Shown here one piece after another: positions 6,804-15,718 of a stretch of DNA of 46,024 nt. Below the pieces are notes generated by a model. It was not told the origin of the DNA. It made no database searches and saw only the letters and a program-made list of their open reading frames with translations. The position numbers and the translations under genes were made by a program. How positions within the stretch are numbered: the stretch's first letter is position 1; each line of letters starts with the position of its first letter. The DNA comes from Nitrospira sp. (GTDB taxonomy: Bacteria > Nitrospirota > Nitrospiria > Nitrospirales > Nitrospiraceae). Location: assembly GCA_030692565.1 (NCBI GenBank), contig JAUYAO010000002.1:1-46024 (forward strand), read 5' to 3'.

Positions 6804-7282
6804 AGATCCAAGCCGTGAGCCTGAATAATCGCAAAAAGGCATTCCAGGTCAAGACGTCGAAGCAGACATTCCAGCTTCCTTACTCAACGGTGGATCTGAA
6901 ACCAAGTGCAGCTGATCCGATCATTCGGATTTTTGTCGACAAAGATCTGGGGAACGAGGGATTTACCTATGTCCTGAAGTCCGGCAAGGAAGGCACGGTT
7001 CATAGTGAGCAGGTGCTGGCCTACAACCAGGATCCTCGTTACCTGAGGGATGCCTTGCTGTATAAGCTGACGGTTGAAGCGCAGAAGCGGGTTGAGGCCA
7101 GTGCTTTGTCGAAGCGCGAGATCATCCGGCGTCTGGGAACCTCGGCCACGCAATTCTATCGGTTGCTCGATCAAACCAACTACAGCAAGTCGGTGGACCA
7201 ACTTCTGTCGTTACTGCATGTGCTGGATTGCGATGTCGAGCTCTTGGTGCGAGGGAGGAGGACGCCAGGGAGAGCGGCCTAG
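6800..7282 (+). CDS. partner of DUF4160 with C-terminal HTH
   Basis: The 160-residue protein has a beta-rich N-terminal half (residues 1-90) and a C-terminal helix-turn-helix (SKREIIRRLGTSATQFYRLL, about residues 103-122) followed by SVDQLLSLLHVLDCDVELLV, a typical Xre-like tail. It is probably the DNA-binding antitoxin/regulator of the pair and a candidate ligand of the dyad at 6577-6591. The four-base overlap with the DUF4160 gene indicates coupled translation. I recognise the HTH but not a named family for the N-terminal half. Confidence 0.75.
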   Translation: MKIQAVSLNNRKKAFQVKTSKQTFQLPYSTVDLKPSAADPIIRIFVDKDLGNEGFTYVLKSGKEGTVHSEQVLAYNQDPRYLRDALLYKLTVEAQKRVEASALSKREIIRRLGTSATQFYRLLDQTNYSKSVDQLLSLLHVLDCDVELLVRGRRTPGRAA

Positions 7283-7395
7283 CTCAGTGACGGGGGCAGA
7301 ACGAAATTTACAGGGACATTCCGGTCGACTTTTTGAAATGTGTCAGCGAGCTAGGTCAAGCTAGGGACGTATAAATATTGTACGGGGTGCACATA

Positions 7396-7902
7396 ATGCC
7401 GATTCCAGAGTTCATCAAATCCCTCCGCTCCAAGATCGGCACTGAGCTGCTGCAAGTTCCGACCGCGATGGTCTTTGCGTACGACGACCGCGGGCGACTC
7501 TTGCTGATTCAGGACAAGGACTCCGGCCGCTGGAGCGCGCCGAGCGGAATTATCGACCCGCATGAGTTGCCGTCCGATGCGGCGGTGCGGGAGGCGTGGG
7601 AGGAAGCCGGAGTGTTTGTGGAGCTGACCCACATCCTGGGCGTCTTTGCGGGTGAGCACTTCTCTAAGACCTACGACAACGGCGATCAGCTTGCCGCCGT
7701 CACGACGGTGTTCGCCGCGCGTGTCATTCGCGGGACGCCTCGTCCGGATCATGAAGAGACATCCGATGCGCGATTCTTCTCGCCGAGTGAGATCGACGCA
7801 CTGCCTTGCTCCACGCATTTTCTCGTCATCCGCAAGGCCGTCAATCAGAACCAACCTCAGGCCTACTTCAAACCCGCCACCTGGCAGCCCGGCGGCCTCT
7901 AG
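7396..7902 (+). CDS. NUDIX hydrolase, paralogue 2
   Basis: This gene encodes 168 residues, collinear with the paralogue at 6043 with no length change. The Nudix box is intact (GIIDPHE, seven residues, REAWEEAGV). The segments FAYDDRGRLLLIQ, VFAGEHFSKTYDNGDQ and AYFKPATWQPGGL show the close relationship. Substrate unknown. The upstream 113 bases contain another remnant tag (ACAGGGACATTCCGGTC). The two copies flanking a DUF4160/HTH cassette suggest a duplication connected with cassette insertion. Confidence 0.92.
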   Translation: MPIPEFIKSLRSKIGTELLQVPTAMVFAYDDRGRLLLIQDKDSGRWSAPSGIIDPHELPSDAAVREAWEEAGVFVELTHILGVFAGEHFSKTYDNGDQLAAVTTVFAARVIRGTPRPDHEETSDARFFSPSEIDALPCSTHFLVIRKAVNQNQPQAYFKPATWQPGGL

Positions 7903-7957
7903 CAGATTACAAAAATATTGTCCTCTGTCCCTGACGAATCGTTTCTCTATACACCCG

Positions 7958-9031
7958 CTACACAATTCGTCGCAGGCCTGGCACTCGCTGCATGAGCATG
8001 ACGAGGCAGAATGTGATGGCGCAGGTCGCGAGGAAGGTGATCGGTACGTAGTAGGGGGGGCGAAGCAGGATCGGGACGGCGAGGAAGTACCCATAGCGCA
8101 GCAATTCCACCACGATGGGATGGGCCACGTAGACGCCGAGCGTGAGCGGTGCGAGCGTCTGTGCAATGGATTCTACTTTTGGAGAAATCGTCCCCTGCAG
8201 GATCAGCAGGAAGAGGCCGACGGCCATCACCATGTCGGTGGGGCTGAAATCCTCGTAGAAATAGAAGGCCCAGCGGTCGTCGTATCCGCGCGTCGAGACG
8301 AGAATGGCTGTCAGGAGCGTGGTGGTCGCAGCGGCGATCATGATCGCGAATGCGAGGCGCGACGGCCGCTCGATCCGGAGCCGCGCGCAATACCAGCCCG
8401 CCAGGTAATAGGTCAGATAGGGGACGAATATGGTGAAGGCGCTGGAGGCGAGAAAATCAAATAGATTAGCCCCCATCGCCAGCCCGGCCATGATCAGAAT
8501 CAGGTCGCGCAACTGCGAGAGGCTGAAGGTGGCGAGCGCTTTCGCGAGAAAGGGTGTGACGAGATAGAGCCCGGCGATGAGAAACAGAAAGTATAAATGG
8601 ATATAGGGCCTGCCGAGGACCATATCACGGCCGATAATCTCAATCGAGAGCGGCTCATGCCAGTAGAAGGCGCGCCAGGCGAAATAGATCGTCGGCCAGG
8701 CGATGAGGGCCGGCAATAACCGGCTCATGCGTTTGGCCCAGAAGGCGCCCGGGCCCGTATATTTTTGCGGGTCGAGCAACAGCGCACCGCTCAGCATGAC
8801 GAAGACCGGGACGCACCAGCGGGTGGCGGCGTCGAGGGCATTGGAGAGGTGCCACTGCAGCGTGCCGAAGAGCTCGCGTTCCATCACGATGGTGGCGGCC
8901 AGGTGCAACAGGATGACCGCGAGACAGGCGCCGACTCGCAGGACATCGTACCGGGCCGAGCGTCGATCCGGCTGGGTGCTTCTGGTGGAGGCTTCTCCCG
9001 ATGAGAGTGGTGTCGCTGATGTCTGTGGCAT
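7958..9031 (-). CDS. membrane acyltransferase, acyltransferase-3 family
   Basis: This 357-residue protein has about ten transmembrane helices and the acyltransferase-3 (OatA/WecH-like) architecture. DVLRVGACLAVILLHLAAT places the conserved His in the first helix, followed by RWCVPVFVMLSGALLL and the RMSRLLPALIAWPTIYF segment. Such enzymes transfer O-acetyl or other acyl groups to surface polysaccharides. It is 61 bases downstream of the glycosyltransferase/DMFase fusion on the same strand, so both are probably one transcription unit, and the acyltransferase may decorate the polymer the fusion makes. Confidence 0.87.
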   Translation of the reverse strand: MPQTSATPLSSGEASTRSTQPDRRSARYDVLRVGACLAVILLHLAATIVMERELFGTLQWHLSNALDAATRWCVPVFVMLSGALLLDPQKYTGPGAFWAKRMSRLLPALIAWPTIYFAWRAFYWHEPLSIEIIGRDMVLGRPYIHLYFLFLIAGLYLVTPFLAKALATFSLSQLRDLILIMAGLAMGANLFDFLASSAFTIFVPYLTYYLAGWYCARLRIERPSRLAFAIMIAAATTTLLTAILVSTRGYDDRWAFYFYEDFSPTDMVMAVGLFLLILQGTISPKVESIAQTLAPLTLGVYVAHPIVVELLRYGYFLAVPILLRPPYYVPITFLATCAITFCLVMLMQRVPGLRRIV

Positions 9032-9092
9032 CGGTGCGGTCCTGTTCGGGAAAGGTCGCGGGGTGAAGGGGGTGCCGAATTCAGAGACGGGC

Positions 9093-12000
9093 TTAGTCTT
9101 CTGCGCGCGTGAATCGAGCCAGTACGTTGCGGGTGATCTGCTGGACGGCCGGATTCAACACGGATTTGCGCAGGTGCGGAGCTTGGAAATCATCGAGCCC
9201 CCAGCTCCATTGCATCGATCCGCTTGAGAAGACCAGCGCGTTGCTGGCGGCGCGATAGAGGGTCACGGCGCCGGCGAGTTGGCCTGCCGGCATACGTGCG
9301 ACGATGTGCGTGCCGGTCGGGCTGGCGGCGCTCAGTCCATCGACTTCATACCCGGCGACGCCCGGCAGCGACGAGCCTTTGGCGAGGCTGGTTTTTGCGA
9401 GCATCCAGGCGTCGGCCTCCTCGATTACGTACGAGCTATCGACGGGATTTTCTACTTCCAGATACATGGTGCCGAGCAAGCCTGCCTCGGGGCGGCTCAC
9501 GGGTGCGTTGCGCCAGCGCGTGGTGGCGAGGTGATCGTTCTCCGGACTCTGGTCGGTCATGAAGGGGTCGCGACGCGGCGTATTCTCTTTGTAGGCCACC
9601 ATGGTCCGGAGCGGCTCCCCAGTGATATGGCCGGGCTCCATGCGGATCTGCCAATAACAGGTATTCGACGAAAAAATGCCGAGATGAACGCCCCGGTCGC
9701 GCGCCTGTTCGATATGGCGCCGCATCTCCCAGGTCCAATATTCATCGTGCCCGATTGAGAGGAAGGCTTGGTGCGAGACGAGCAGCGCAGGGTTCGCATG
9801 CACATCGAGGTTGGTGGCATAGGTGACGTCGTAGCCTTCTCGCTCCAACCAGCGGACCATATTGTACTCCCAGCCGGCGGGGGACGCCGGGTAGCCGGGT
9901 GGGATTGAGTTGGAAATCAGGAAATCGCCCGCCCCGGTTCCGGAGGCTGCGGCGGGAATCGCGCTGCCGGCATAGGGCCGGTTGAAGGACACTTTCGCGG
10001 CCTGCCCTCCGGGACTATTGAACGAATACAGCGAGCGTCCGCCCCAATTGTTGTAGGCCTGATAGGTTGTGACGCTGGCTTGGACGAGATAGGTCGAGGG
10101 GCGCTGATCGTCCCGGACGATAAACAGAATGTAGCTCTCTTCTCCCGAGGGTTCCGCTGTCAGCTTCGCCAGGTAATACCCTGACGGCCAGGTGCTCTCG
10201 CCTTGGGAGCCGGCCGGGATGGTTTGCGCGACCGGGTATTCCCACTGGCATTCGATCAAGCCGGTTTCACTGTCTACGACAGGGGCTGGTTGTCGGTGCC
10301 CCGGCACCTCTATCGGTCCGGACATCTGCCGGGCGCCGAGCCCTCCGTACCATCCCATGCGGTAGATCGTGAGGCGGTACGTGGGTGCGAGCGAATGAAC
10401 ATAGAGACGAATCGTCTCGCCCTGGTTGACGCTGGTTGCGGAGGCATAGCCTTCGATCTCATGATTCCTGGCCGGCTTGGCCAGGACCCAGTCGCTGGTG
10501 CCGGATTTGCGATTCTCGATTTGAACGGGATTGAGCGGGGCGGTGGATTGTCCGGTGGCGAGGGCCGGAGAGATAGCTTCGAGCGCAACCAGCAGGCTCC
10601 AGAGGATCTGACGGGAGGCGACCCGCGCACGTATCGGAAGGACGAATTCTTTGCTCCACTCGATCACCGGGGTCAGCTGAGCGAGCGTGTTGGTCAAGAG
10701 CCGTGCGCCTGCACCTCGTACGCGGTTTGTCATATCGCTGAAGGTTTCTACGAGGCTCAGGCGAAGATCTTGCTGCATTTCGGCGAAGCCGATGAATTGG
10801 CGGATGCCGTAGATCAACAGGCCGGCATTGGCGAGGGGAAAGGCGCCTGCCATCCATCGGAACTGCGAGACGTAGTAGAGCCCCAAGGCCAGGCTGGAGA
10901 GTGCCATGCCCAACTGCAGGGCCAGATCCAGTCCCGCCGTTCTGGTTCGTCCGGAGATTTTTGGCGTCCGACGGAACGGGATCTTGGTCCCGGCGATGGC
11001 CTGTTGCATGGAGGTGACGGCACCGGTGAGATGAATGGGAATCAAGAGCAGATTGAGTGCGTAGACGCGAAAAAGATCCCGGAACGGCCGATAGCCCATA
11101 TTCGCCAGGTCCCTGGTATAGAGGGCGAAGTAAGGAAGCGCGGCGATGAGCATCCAGGGCGTCATCAACTCTGAAGAAAACGGGATGGCCAGCAGCAGCA
11201 AGACGCTCAAAGGGGCGAACGCCAGCGAGGTCAAATAATGAATTTGCAGCAGAGCTCGCGGAACCGTTCTCGCCTGCTTCGGTGTGTGGCGCAGGAAGGA
11301 CAACAATTTGGGCAGAATGATCAATCCCCCGTTGGCCCACCGCGCCCGCTGGATGACCAGCGATCCGAAATCCGGGGGGGTGGCGCTGTAGGCCAGCCGC
11401 TCGGGGTGATTGTGCAGCGACCATCCTTTGGCGAGGAGGTCGACGGTCGATTCGGTGTCTTCAATGACCGTCCGGTCCTGGATATAGCGGCGAACGGTGT
11501 GCCCGTCTTCGTTCGATTCGACGCAGATTTCTTCGAGCGCCGACTTTCTCAGCAAGGCATTGGCGCCGACCCAAAAGGTCGCGCCGAAGTAGGTGAAGCC
11601 CTGATGGACGAGATACTGAATGTCGGTCGTGGCTCCGGCGGTCCGCTCCAGCACGCCCGGTGCGTTGGGGAAGGCGCTGTAGGGCGTTTGGGCGACCGCT
11701 ACCCGCGCATAGTCCGGCTGTTCCATGAGTCGGACGAGCGTGCTGGCATAGTGGGATTTCAAGAGGCTGTCGGCATCGAGGGTGATGACGTAGGGCGTAT
11801 CGGGGATCAGGCGGCTGCCGGCTCGTGAGGCGGTTTCCTCCAGGGCAAGCCCGGTCTGGCGGACCACCGGGCGGACGCGGCGGCCCATGAGGCCCAGGTA
11901 GCTGTTCAAATTCATCGCCTTGTTGGGCTCGTGGGATAGATTGCAGTATTGCTTCCGCTCGAAGACATCAAACTCAACCTGAAAACGGGCCGCCAGTTCC

Positions 12001-12800
12001 GTATAGGCATCCTCGATTTCGCCGAGGAGTTGCTCGTCGGAGACCAGCGCCGGCTCCCTGCGTCGGGCGAACCACTGCGCGCTCTGTTCCCGGTAGGACT
12101 CGGCGGATTGGGTGAGCACCTGTTCTACGAACCAGACATCGGTGTGGGTCTCGGTCGAGGAGTGTTTGGCCTGGGTTTCAAACCACTGCGTGGCCAGTCT
12201 GAGACAATCTGAGAGCCAGACACATTCGTCGCTGACGGTGACGGTGTGATGTGCCCGTCTAGCCTGGAATGCCGCTCGGGCTTGGGTCATATGGGTGGCC
12301 GGTTCATTGAGCAAGGCCTGCAATTCAAAGGGAAGGTTGCGCGCTGCCCATAAGCCAGCCCGGTCGGAGTGGGTTTTGGGGGCAGGCGGGTCATCGAGGA
12401 GCAGCACGACCCGCTTGTTCGGGTAGTTCTGGAGTGCGGCGGACAACAGCGTTTGCCGGATGACGGGGAGTTCTTCTTTGTATGAAGGCACCAGCACGGT
12501 GAGGGCCGGGGCCGATAGGGGATCGAAGGGTTTGGCTGGCTGTAAGGTTGCCAGGCGGAACGCGGCATCCCGTTTCAGATGTCCAAGCCGCGCCAACTGG
12601 TAGCACAGGTTGCCGTAGACTAAGAATCCGGCGAGCGACCCAAAGAGCAGGGCTTCCAGCAGATCCCCGACGTGACCTTGAGCCAGGGCGGTCTTTGCGA
12701 TCGTCCCGGTCGACCAGATCAGTATAGCAGTGGCGGTTGTGGTGATCGCGAGAGATACCTGGGTGAAGCGGAGTTCGTGAATGAAGGAAGAGGGTGTCAT
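9093..12800 (-). CDS. fusion: membrane glycosyltransferase 2 + N,N-dimethylformamidase-like domain
   Basis: About 1235 residues. Two N-terminal membrane helices lead to a GT2 domain: ALTVLVPSYKEE near residue 100, DADS near 341, the ED pair near 445 and QRARW near 482, the cellulose-synthase-like processive set. More membrane helices follow (about 500-700). The C-terminal part (about 770-1235) resembles the large subunit of N,N-dimethylformamidase, including the TTYQAYNNWGGRSLY and GHDEYW segments. Polymer synthesis coupled to amide hydrolysis, such as deformylation or deacetylation of amino sugars outside the membrane, is my inference. Starts at TTG 12854 or ATG 12848 are disfavoured because a sigma-54 promoter would initiate near 12839; ATG 12800 is the first start downstream. 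Confidence 0.82.
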   Translation of the reverse strand: MTPSSFIHELRFTQVSLAITTTATAILIWSTGTIAKTALAQGHVGDLLEALLFGSLAGFLVYGNLCYQLARLGHLKRDAAFRLATLQPAKPFDPLSAPALTVLVPSYKEELPVIRQTLLSAALQNYPNKRVVLLLDDPPAPKTHSDRAGLWAARNLPFELQALLNEPATHMTQARAAFQARRAHHTVTVSDECVWLSDCLRLATQWFETQAKHSSTETHTDVWFVEQVLTQSAESYREQSAQWFARRREPALVSDEQLLGEIEDAYTELAARFQVEFDVFERKQYCNLSHEPNKAMNLNSYLGLMGRRVRPVVRQTGLALEETASRAGSRLIPDTPYVITLDADSLLKSHYASTLVRLMEQPDYARVAVAQTPYSAFPNAPGVLERTAGATTDIQYLVHQGFTYFGATFWVGANALLRKSALEEICVESNEDGHTVRRYIQDRTVIEDTESTVDLLAKGWSLHNHPERLAYSATPPDFGSLVIQRARWANGGLIILPKLLSFLRHTPKQARTVPRALLQIHYLTSLAFAPLSVLLLLAIPFSSELMTPWMLIAALPYFALYTRDLANMGYRPFRDLFRVYALNLLLIPIHLTGAVTSMQQAIAGTKIPFRRTPKISGRTRTAGLDLALQLGMALSSLALGLYYVSQFRWMAGAFPLANAGLLIYGIRQFIGFAEMQQDLRLSLVETFSDMTNRVRGAGARLLTNTLAQLTPVIEWSKEFVLPIRARVASRQILWSLLVALEAISPALATGQSTAPLNPVQIENRKSGTSDWVLAKPARNHEIEGYASATSVNQGETIRLYVHSLAPTYRLTIYRMGWYGGLGARQMSGPIEVPGHRQPAPVVDSETGLIECQWEYPVAQTIPAGSQGESTWPSGYYLAKLTAEPSGEESYILFIVRDDQRPSTYLVQASVTTYQAYNNWGGRSLYSFNSPGGQAAKVSFNRPYAGSAIPAAASGTGAGDFLISNSIPPGYPASPAGWEYNMVRWLEREGYDVTYATNLDVHANPALLVSHQAFLSIGHDEYWTWEMRRHIEQARDRGVHLGIFSSNTCYWQIRMEPGHITGEPLRTMVAYKENTPRRDPFMTDQSPENDHLATTRWRNAPVSRPEAGLLGTMYLEVENPVDSSYVIEEADAWMLAKTSLAKGSSLPGVAGYEVDGLSAASPTGTHIVARMPAGQLAGAVTLYRAASNALVFSSGSMQWSWGLDDFQAPHLRKSVLNPAVQQITRNVLARFTRAED

Positions 12801-12850
12801 GGATACGTCCAAGAAATAAAAAATAGTCCTAAGTGGGCGCGTGGTCATGT

Positions 12851-12864
12851 GCAATCCGGGTGCC
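12851..12864 (-). promoter_or_regulatory. sigma-54 (RpoN) promoter
   Basis: On the minus strand GGCAC-CCGGA-TTGC gives GG-N10-GC, the -24/-12 hallmark of RpoN promoters (consensus TGGCAC-N5-TTGC). The predicted start is near 12839, leaving a leader of about 39 nt before ATG 12800. The adjacent upstream gene encodes a sigma-54 activator, which strengthens the call. Confidence 0.65.
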
Positions 12865-12944
12865 GTGGTACGTCTGCTGTCGGTATGTGGAAAAAGCTTG
12901 ATAATCGGTGCATTGCAGGATCCTTGAACCGCCGATTCTGTATA

Positions 12945-12968
12945 AGTGTAGGGGCGGGCCGCTACACT
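12945..12968. promoter_or_regulatory. candidate activator-binding dyad AGTGTAG-N10-CTACACT
   Basis: A perfect seven-base inverted repeat with a ten-base spacer is centred about 117 bases upstream of the predicted sigma-54 start, within the usual range of upstream activating sequences for NtrC-type proteins. It lies in the 240-base gap between the activator gene and the GT fusion. A second, looser pair AATCGG/CCGATT lies at 12903-12937. Confidence 0.5.
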
Positions 12969-13094
12969 GCCTCATGACCTGTGGCGATTATGTTGAGAGG
13001 GATTCCGATTCTGACTACGAGGGTTCTTTCCCTGGGGCGGGGCGGTGCGCTTGTCAGGTCTCAGGAAGGGGTGCTGTGCGGCTTGATGCGGGAG

Positions 13095-15713
13095 TTAGGG
13101 GCGTGGAATCTTGGCAAAGTGATCTCGTACGAGGGTTTCGACCGAGGCAAAGTGCCGGTCTGGCAGGTTCTTGAAGCGGCGTCTGCAGTCGGCCAGGGCT
13201 TCCTCGGCGGTCTTGAAGGGGGCGATCACCGACAGGAGGTGGCTATGGTAGTCCAGAAGCTTCAGTTCAACGGTTCTCAGGTGGCTTGGATCGCCGGCGA
13301 TGGACAGGGCGGCTTTCGCCTGGTCGCCGCGGGAGTCGACGAGCGCCTGGAAGCAGAGGCCTTTCAATCGCTGCGTCACGGTGCTGCGGTCCCAGCCGAG
13401 GGCCTTCGCCGTGCCCTGCATGTCGAATCCGTGCTGCCGGAGGCAGCTCAGCACGGCGGCATCCCCGGCTGGTTCAGGAAGCACGGTCGCCCCGCTCGAT
13501 CCCTTGGGAGCCTGAGTCTCGACGGACCCTTCCAGGGAGAAGGCCGCCCTCGTCAGTACCGGTTCATCACTTAAGGCGATGGCTCGTTCGAGGGCATGGC
13601 GGAATTCCCGGACATTGCCCGGCCAGTCATGCTCGGTCAGCAGGCGTAGGGCGTCGTTGGAGAGTTTGGGGACCGGTCGGCTCATCTGCGTGGCGATCTC
13701 GGCGAGGCAGACATCGGCGAGAAGCGGGATATCGGCGGCCCGTTCGCGGAGCGGCGGCAGCCTGAATACCAATCCCTTCAATCTGAAGTACAGGTCTTCT
13801 CTGAACCAGCCTTCGGAGACTCCGCGCTGCAGATCGCGATTGGTCGCGGCGACAATGCGCACATCCACGGTGGTCGGGGTGGTCGCTCCCACACGGTAGA
13901 AGGACTTCTCCTGTAATACCCGGAGCAGCTTGCTCTGGTGATCCAGTCGCAGATCGCCGATTTCATCAAGAAAGATCGTGCCATGGTGGGCCAACTCGAA
14001 GTAGCCGCGCCGGTCCGCGGCGGCGCCGGTGAAGCTGCCCTTGGTGTGGCCGAAGAGTTCGCTTTCAAATAGTTCGGGCGAGATGGCCGCCATATTCACG
14101 GCGATGAAGGTCCGGCTCGGTCTTGGGCTGAGCCGATGGACTGCGCGGGCGAAGAGTTCCTTGCCGGTGCCAGGTTCTCCGAGCAGGAGAACGGTGAGCG
14201 GCGATCCGGCCCCCTTCTTTACGTCTCTGAACAGGCGCAGAAGCGATGCGTCTCTGGTAACGATCCCGAGTTGGCGGCATTCAATGGACAACTGGTTAAG
14301 CGCCGCGTCGCCGACCGTACCGGATTCTGAACCGGCGGCGCGCAGATCGTGGAGCTGCCGCTCCAATCGTTCGAGTTGTTCGCGGGCGGTCTGTTCCTGC
14401 ATCTGGACGTCGGCCAGTTCGGTTCGCAGGGACTCGGTGGCGCGGGCGAGATCCTGCCGCTGACCGGCCGATTGCGCGGCGGCTGCTTTGGCTGCGTCCA
14501 AGTCTTCCTGCAAGGCTTCGGCGCGATTCTCCCGCAGCACGAGGGCTTCCCGCACGGCGGCGGCATCCTGTTGGATGCGGAGCATGTCTCGCTCCAACAG
14601 AACCAGACGTTGGCCTGCCGTGAGGTGTGTCCAGGCGGTGGTGCCGAGCAGGACTATGAGCGCGGCAGTGAGCGGGAGGGCTGCCGGCAACACGAGATGC
14701 AGTCCGCCAAGTACGACGGCGGTCATGGCGGCATAGAGGGCGATGGCTCCGGCGGCGAATACCAGACTGATGGAGCCGTGAAATCGCAGGAGACACCAGG
14801 CGATGAGCGAGGCGAACACCATGGTGACGCCGGCGCGTCCGAGCGGCCCGAGCTGGCAGAGGCGGGTTTCAGTGAGCAGACTGTTGAGGAACTGGAGATG
14901 CGCGGTCATGCCGTCGACGGATTGTCCCGTCGGTAGCAGCCAGAGGTTCTGTGAGGGGACCTGAGACAGAATGACGACCACCTTGCCCTTCAACCATCCG
15001 TCGAGCGCGGTACTGTCGTGATGATGGATCGCTTCCCATACGGTGGAGAGCGGAACGGTCGGCAAATCCGCCAGGGTTCCATTGCCGACCACGTTCACGA
15101 GGCGGGTTTCTGCGGTTTCGTGAGGAAGCGGCTGGCGTTTCGCGAGGGAGAACAGCGCCAGTCCGAATGAGGGGAGAGGCGGAGAACCGTGTTCTATGAA
15201 GAGAGGCAGGGCGCGAGCCACGTGATCGCTATGGGGGGACAGGGTCAGATGCCCTTGAATGATGGCATCCGAGGTCGGCGGGGCCTCGTCATCGAAGACG
15301 GTGACGACGTGGCCGGCAGATGTGGTCGCTTCCAGGAGCAGCGCGTCACTGGCGGCCCCGCCCAGGTGGGCGGGACTGGCGTGGTTGAGGCGATGGTCGA
15401 TCCCGATGGCGGCTGCGCCGGTTTCATGGGCCGTGGTGATCAGCTGAGCCAGGACGGCCCGGTCCCATGGTCCGGGCCCGAACTGTGCTTCGCTCACGGG
15501 ATCGCGCGCGACGATCGTCAGCGCGGGGCTGACGGCGACCGGTGCGCGGTGGCGGAGCCACGTATCGTAGACCGTCCAATCGAGGGCGCTGACAGTCGCG
15601 GGCGCAATGAGCCAGAGCAGCCGGGCCAGAAGGGTTGCCAGCACGCCGATCGTGAGCGCCTGAAGGGGCAGCGATGTGATGAAATGCCGCCAGAGTTTGT
15701 GCCAGTCGAGCAT
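13095..15713 (-). CDS. CHASE2-domain sigma-54-dependent transcriptional activator
   Basis: 872 residues: a membrane helix (about 15-40), an extracytoplasmic CHASE2 sensor (about 45-290), three further helices (about 290-375), a coiled coil, then a sigma-54 AAA+ domain with Walker A GEPGTGKE near 512, GSFTGA near 559 in place of GAFTGA, and GTIFLDEIG. A Fis-type HTH follows (ALGWDRSTVTQRLKGLCF), plus an unrecognised tail of about 80 residues. CHASE2 usually feeds histidine kinases or cyclases; here it is joined directly to the activator, so sensing and RpoN-dependent transcription occur in one membrane protein. The start lies five bases after the TPR gene's stop with no clear Shine-Dalgarno, implying coupling. 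Confidence 0.92.
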   Translation of the reverse strand: MLDWHKLWRHFITSLPLQALTIGVLATLLARLLWLIAPATVSALDWTVYDTWLRHRAPVAVSPALTIVARDPVSEAQFGPGPWDRAVLAQLITTAHETGAAAIGIDHRLNHASPAHLGGAASDALLLEATTSAGHVVTVFDDEAPPTSDAIIQGHLTLSPHSDHVARALPLFIEHGSPPLPSFGLALFSLAKRQPLPHETAETRLVNVVGNGTLADLPTVPLSTVWEAIHHHDSTALDGWLKGKVVVILSQVPSQNLWLLPTGQSVDGMTAHLQFLNSLLTETRLCQLGPLGRAGVTMVFASLIAWCLLRFHGSISLVFAAGAIALYAAMTAVVLGGLHLVLPAALPLTAALIVLLGTTAWTHLTAGQRLVLLERDMLRIQQDAAAVREALVLRENRAEALQEDLDAAKAAAAQSAGQRQDLARATESLRTELADVQMQEQTAREQLERLERQLHDLRAAGSESGTVGDAALNQLSIECRQLGIVTRDASLLRLFRDVKKGAGSPLTVLLLGEPGTGKELFARAVHRLSPRPSRTFIAVNMAAISPELFESELFGHTKGSFTGAAADRRGYFELAHHGTIFLDEIGDLRLDHQSKLLRVLQEKSFYRVGATTPTTVDVRIVAATNRDLQRGVSEGWFREDLYFRLKGLVFRLPPLRERAADIPLLADVCLAEIATQMSRPVPKLSNDALRLLTEHDWPGNVREFRHALERAIALSDEPVLTRAAFSLEGSVETQAPKGSSGATVLPEPAGDAAVLSCLRQHGFDMQGTAKALGWDRSTVTQRLKGLCFQALVDSRGDQAKAALSIAGDPSHLRTVELKLLDYHSHLLSVIAPFKTAEEALADCRRRFKNLPDRHFASVETLVRDHFAKIPRP

Positions 15714-15718
15714 GTGAA

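Noticed and set aside
10203-11174. Long plus-strand ORF opposite the GT-DMFase gene, and other long antisense frames in 9-16 kb
   Set aside because: The minus-strand gene has clear domains across the same bases. The antisense frames are the expected shadows of GC-rich coding DNA and encode no recognisable motif.
12848-12854. TTG 12854 or ATG 12848 as start of the GT-DMFase fusion
   Set aside because: They overlap the -12 element of the sigma-54 promoter and would lie before the predicted transcription start; ATG 12800 is the first usable start. This depends on the promoter call.
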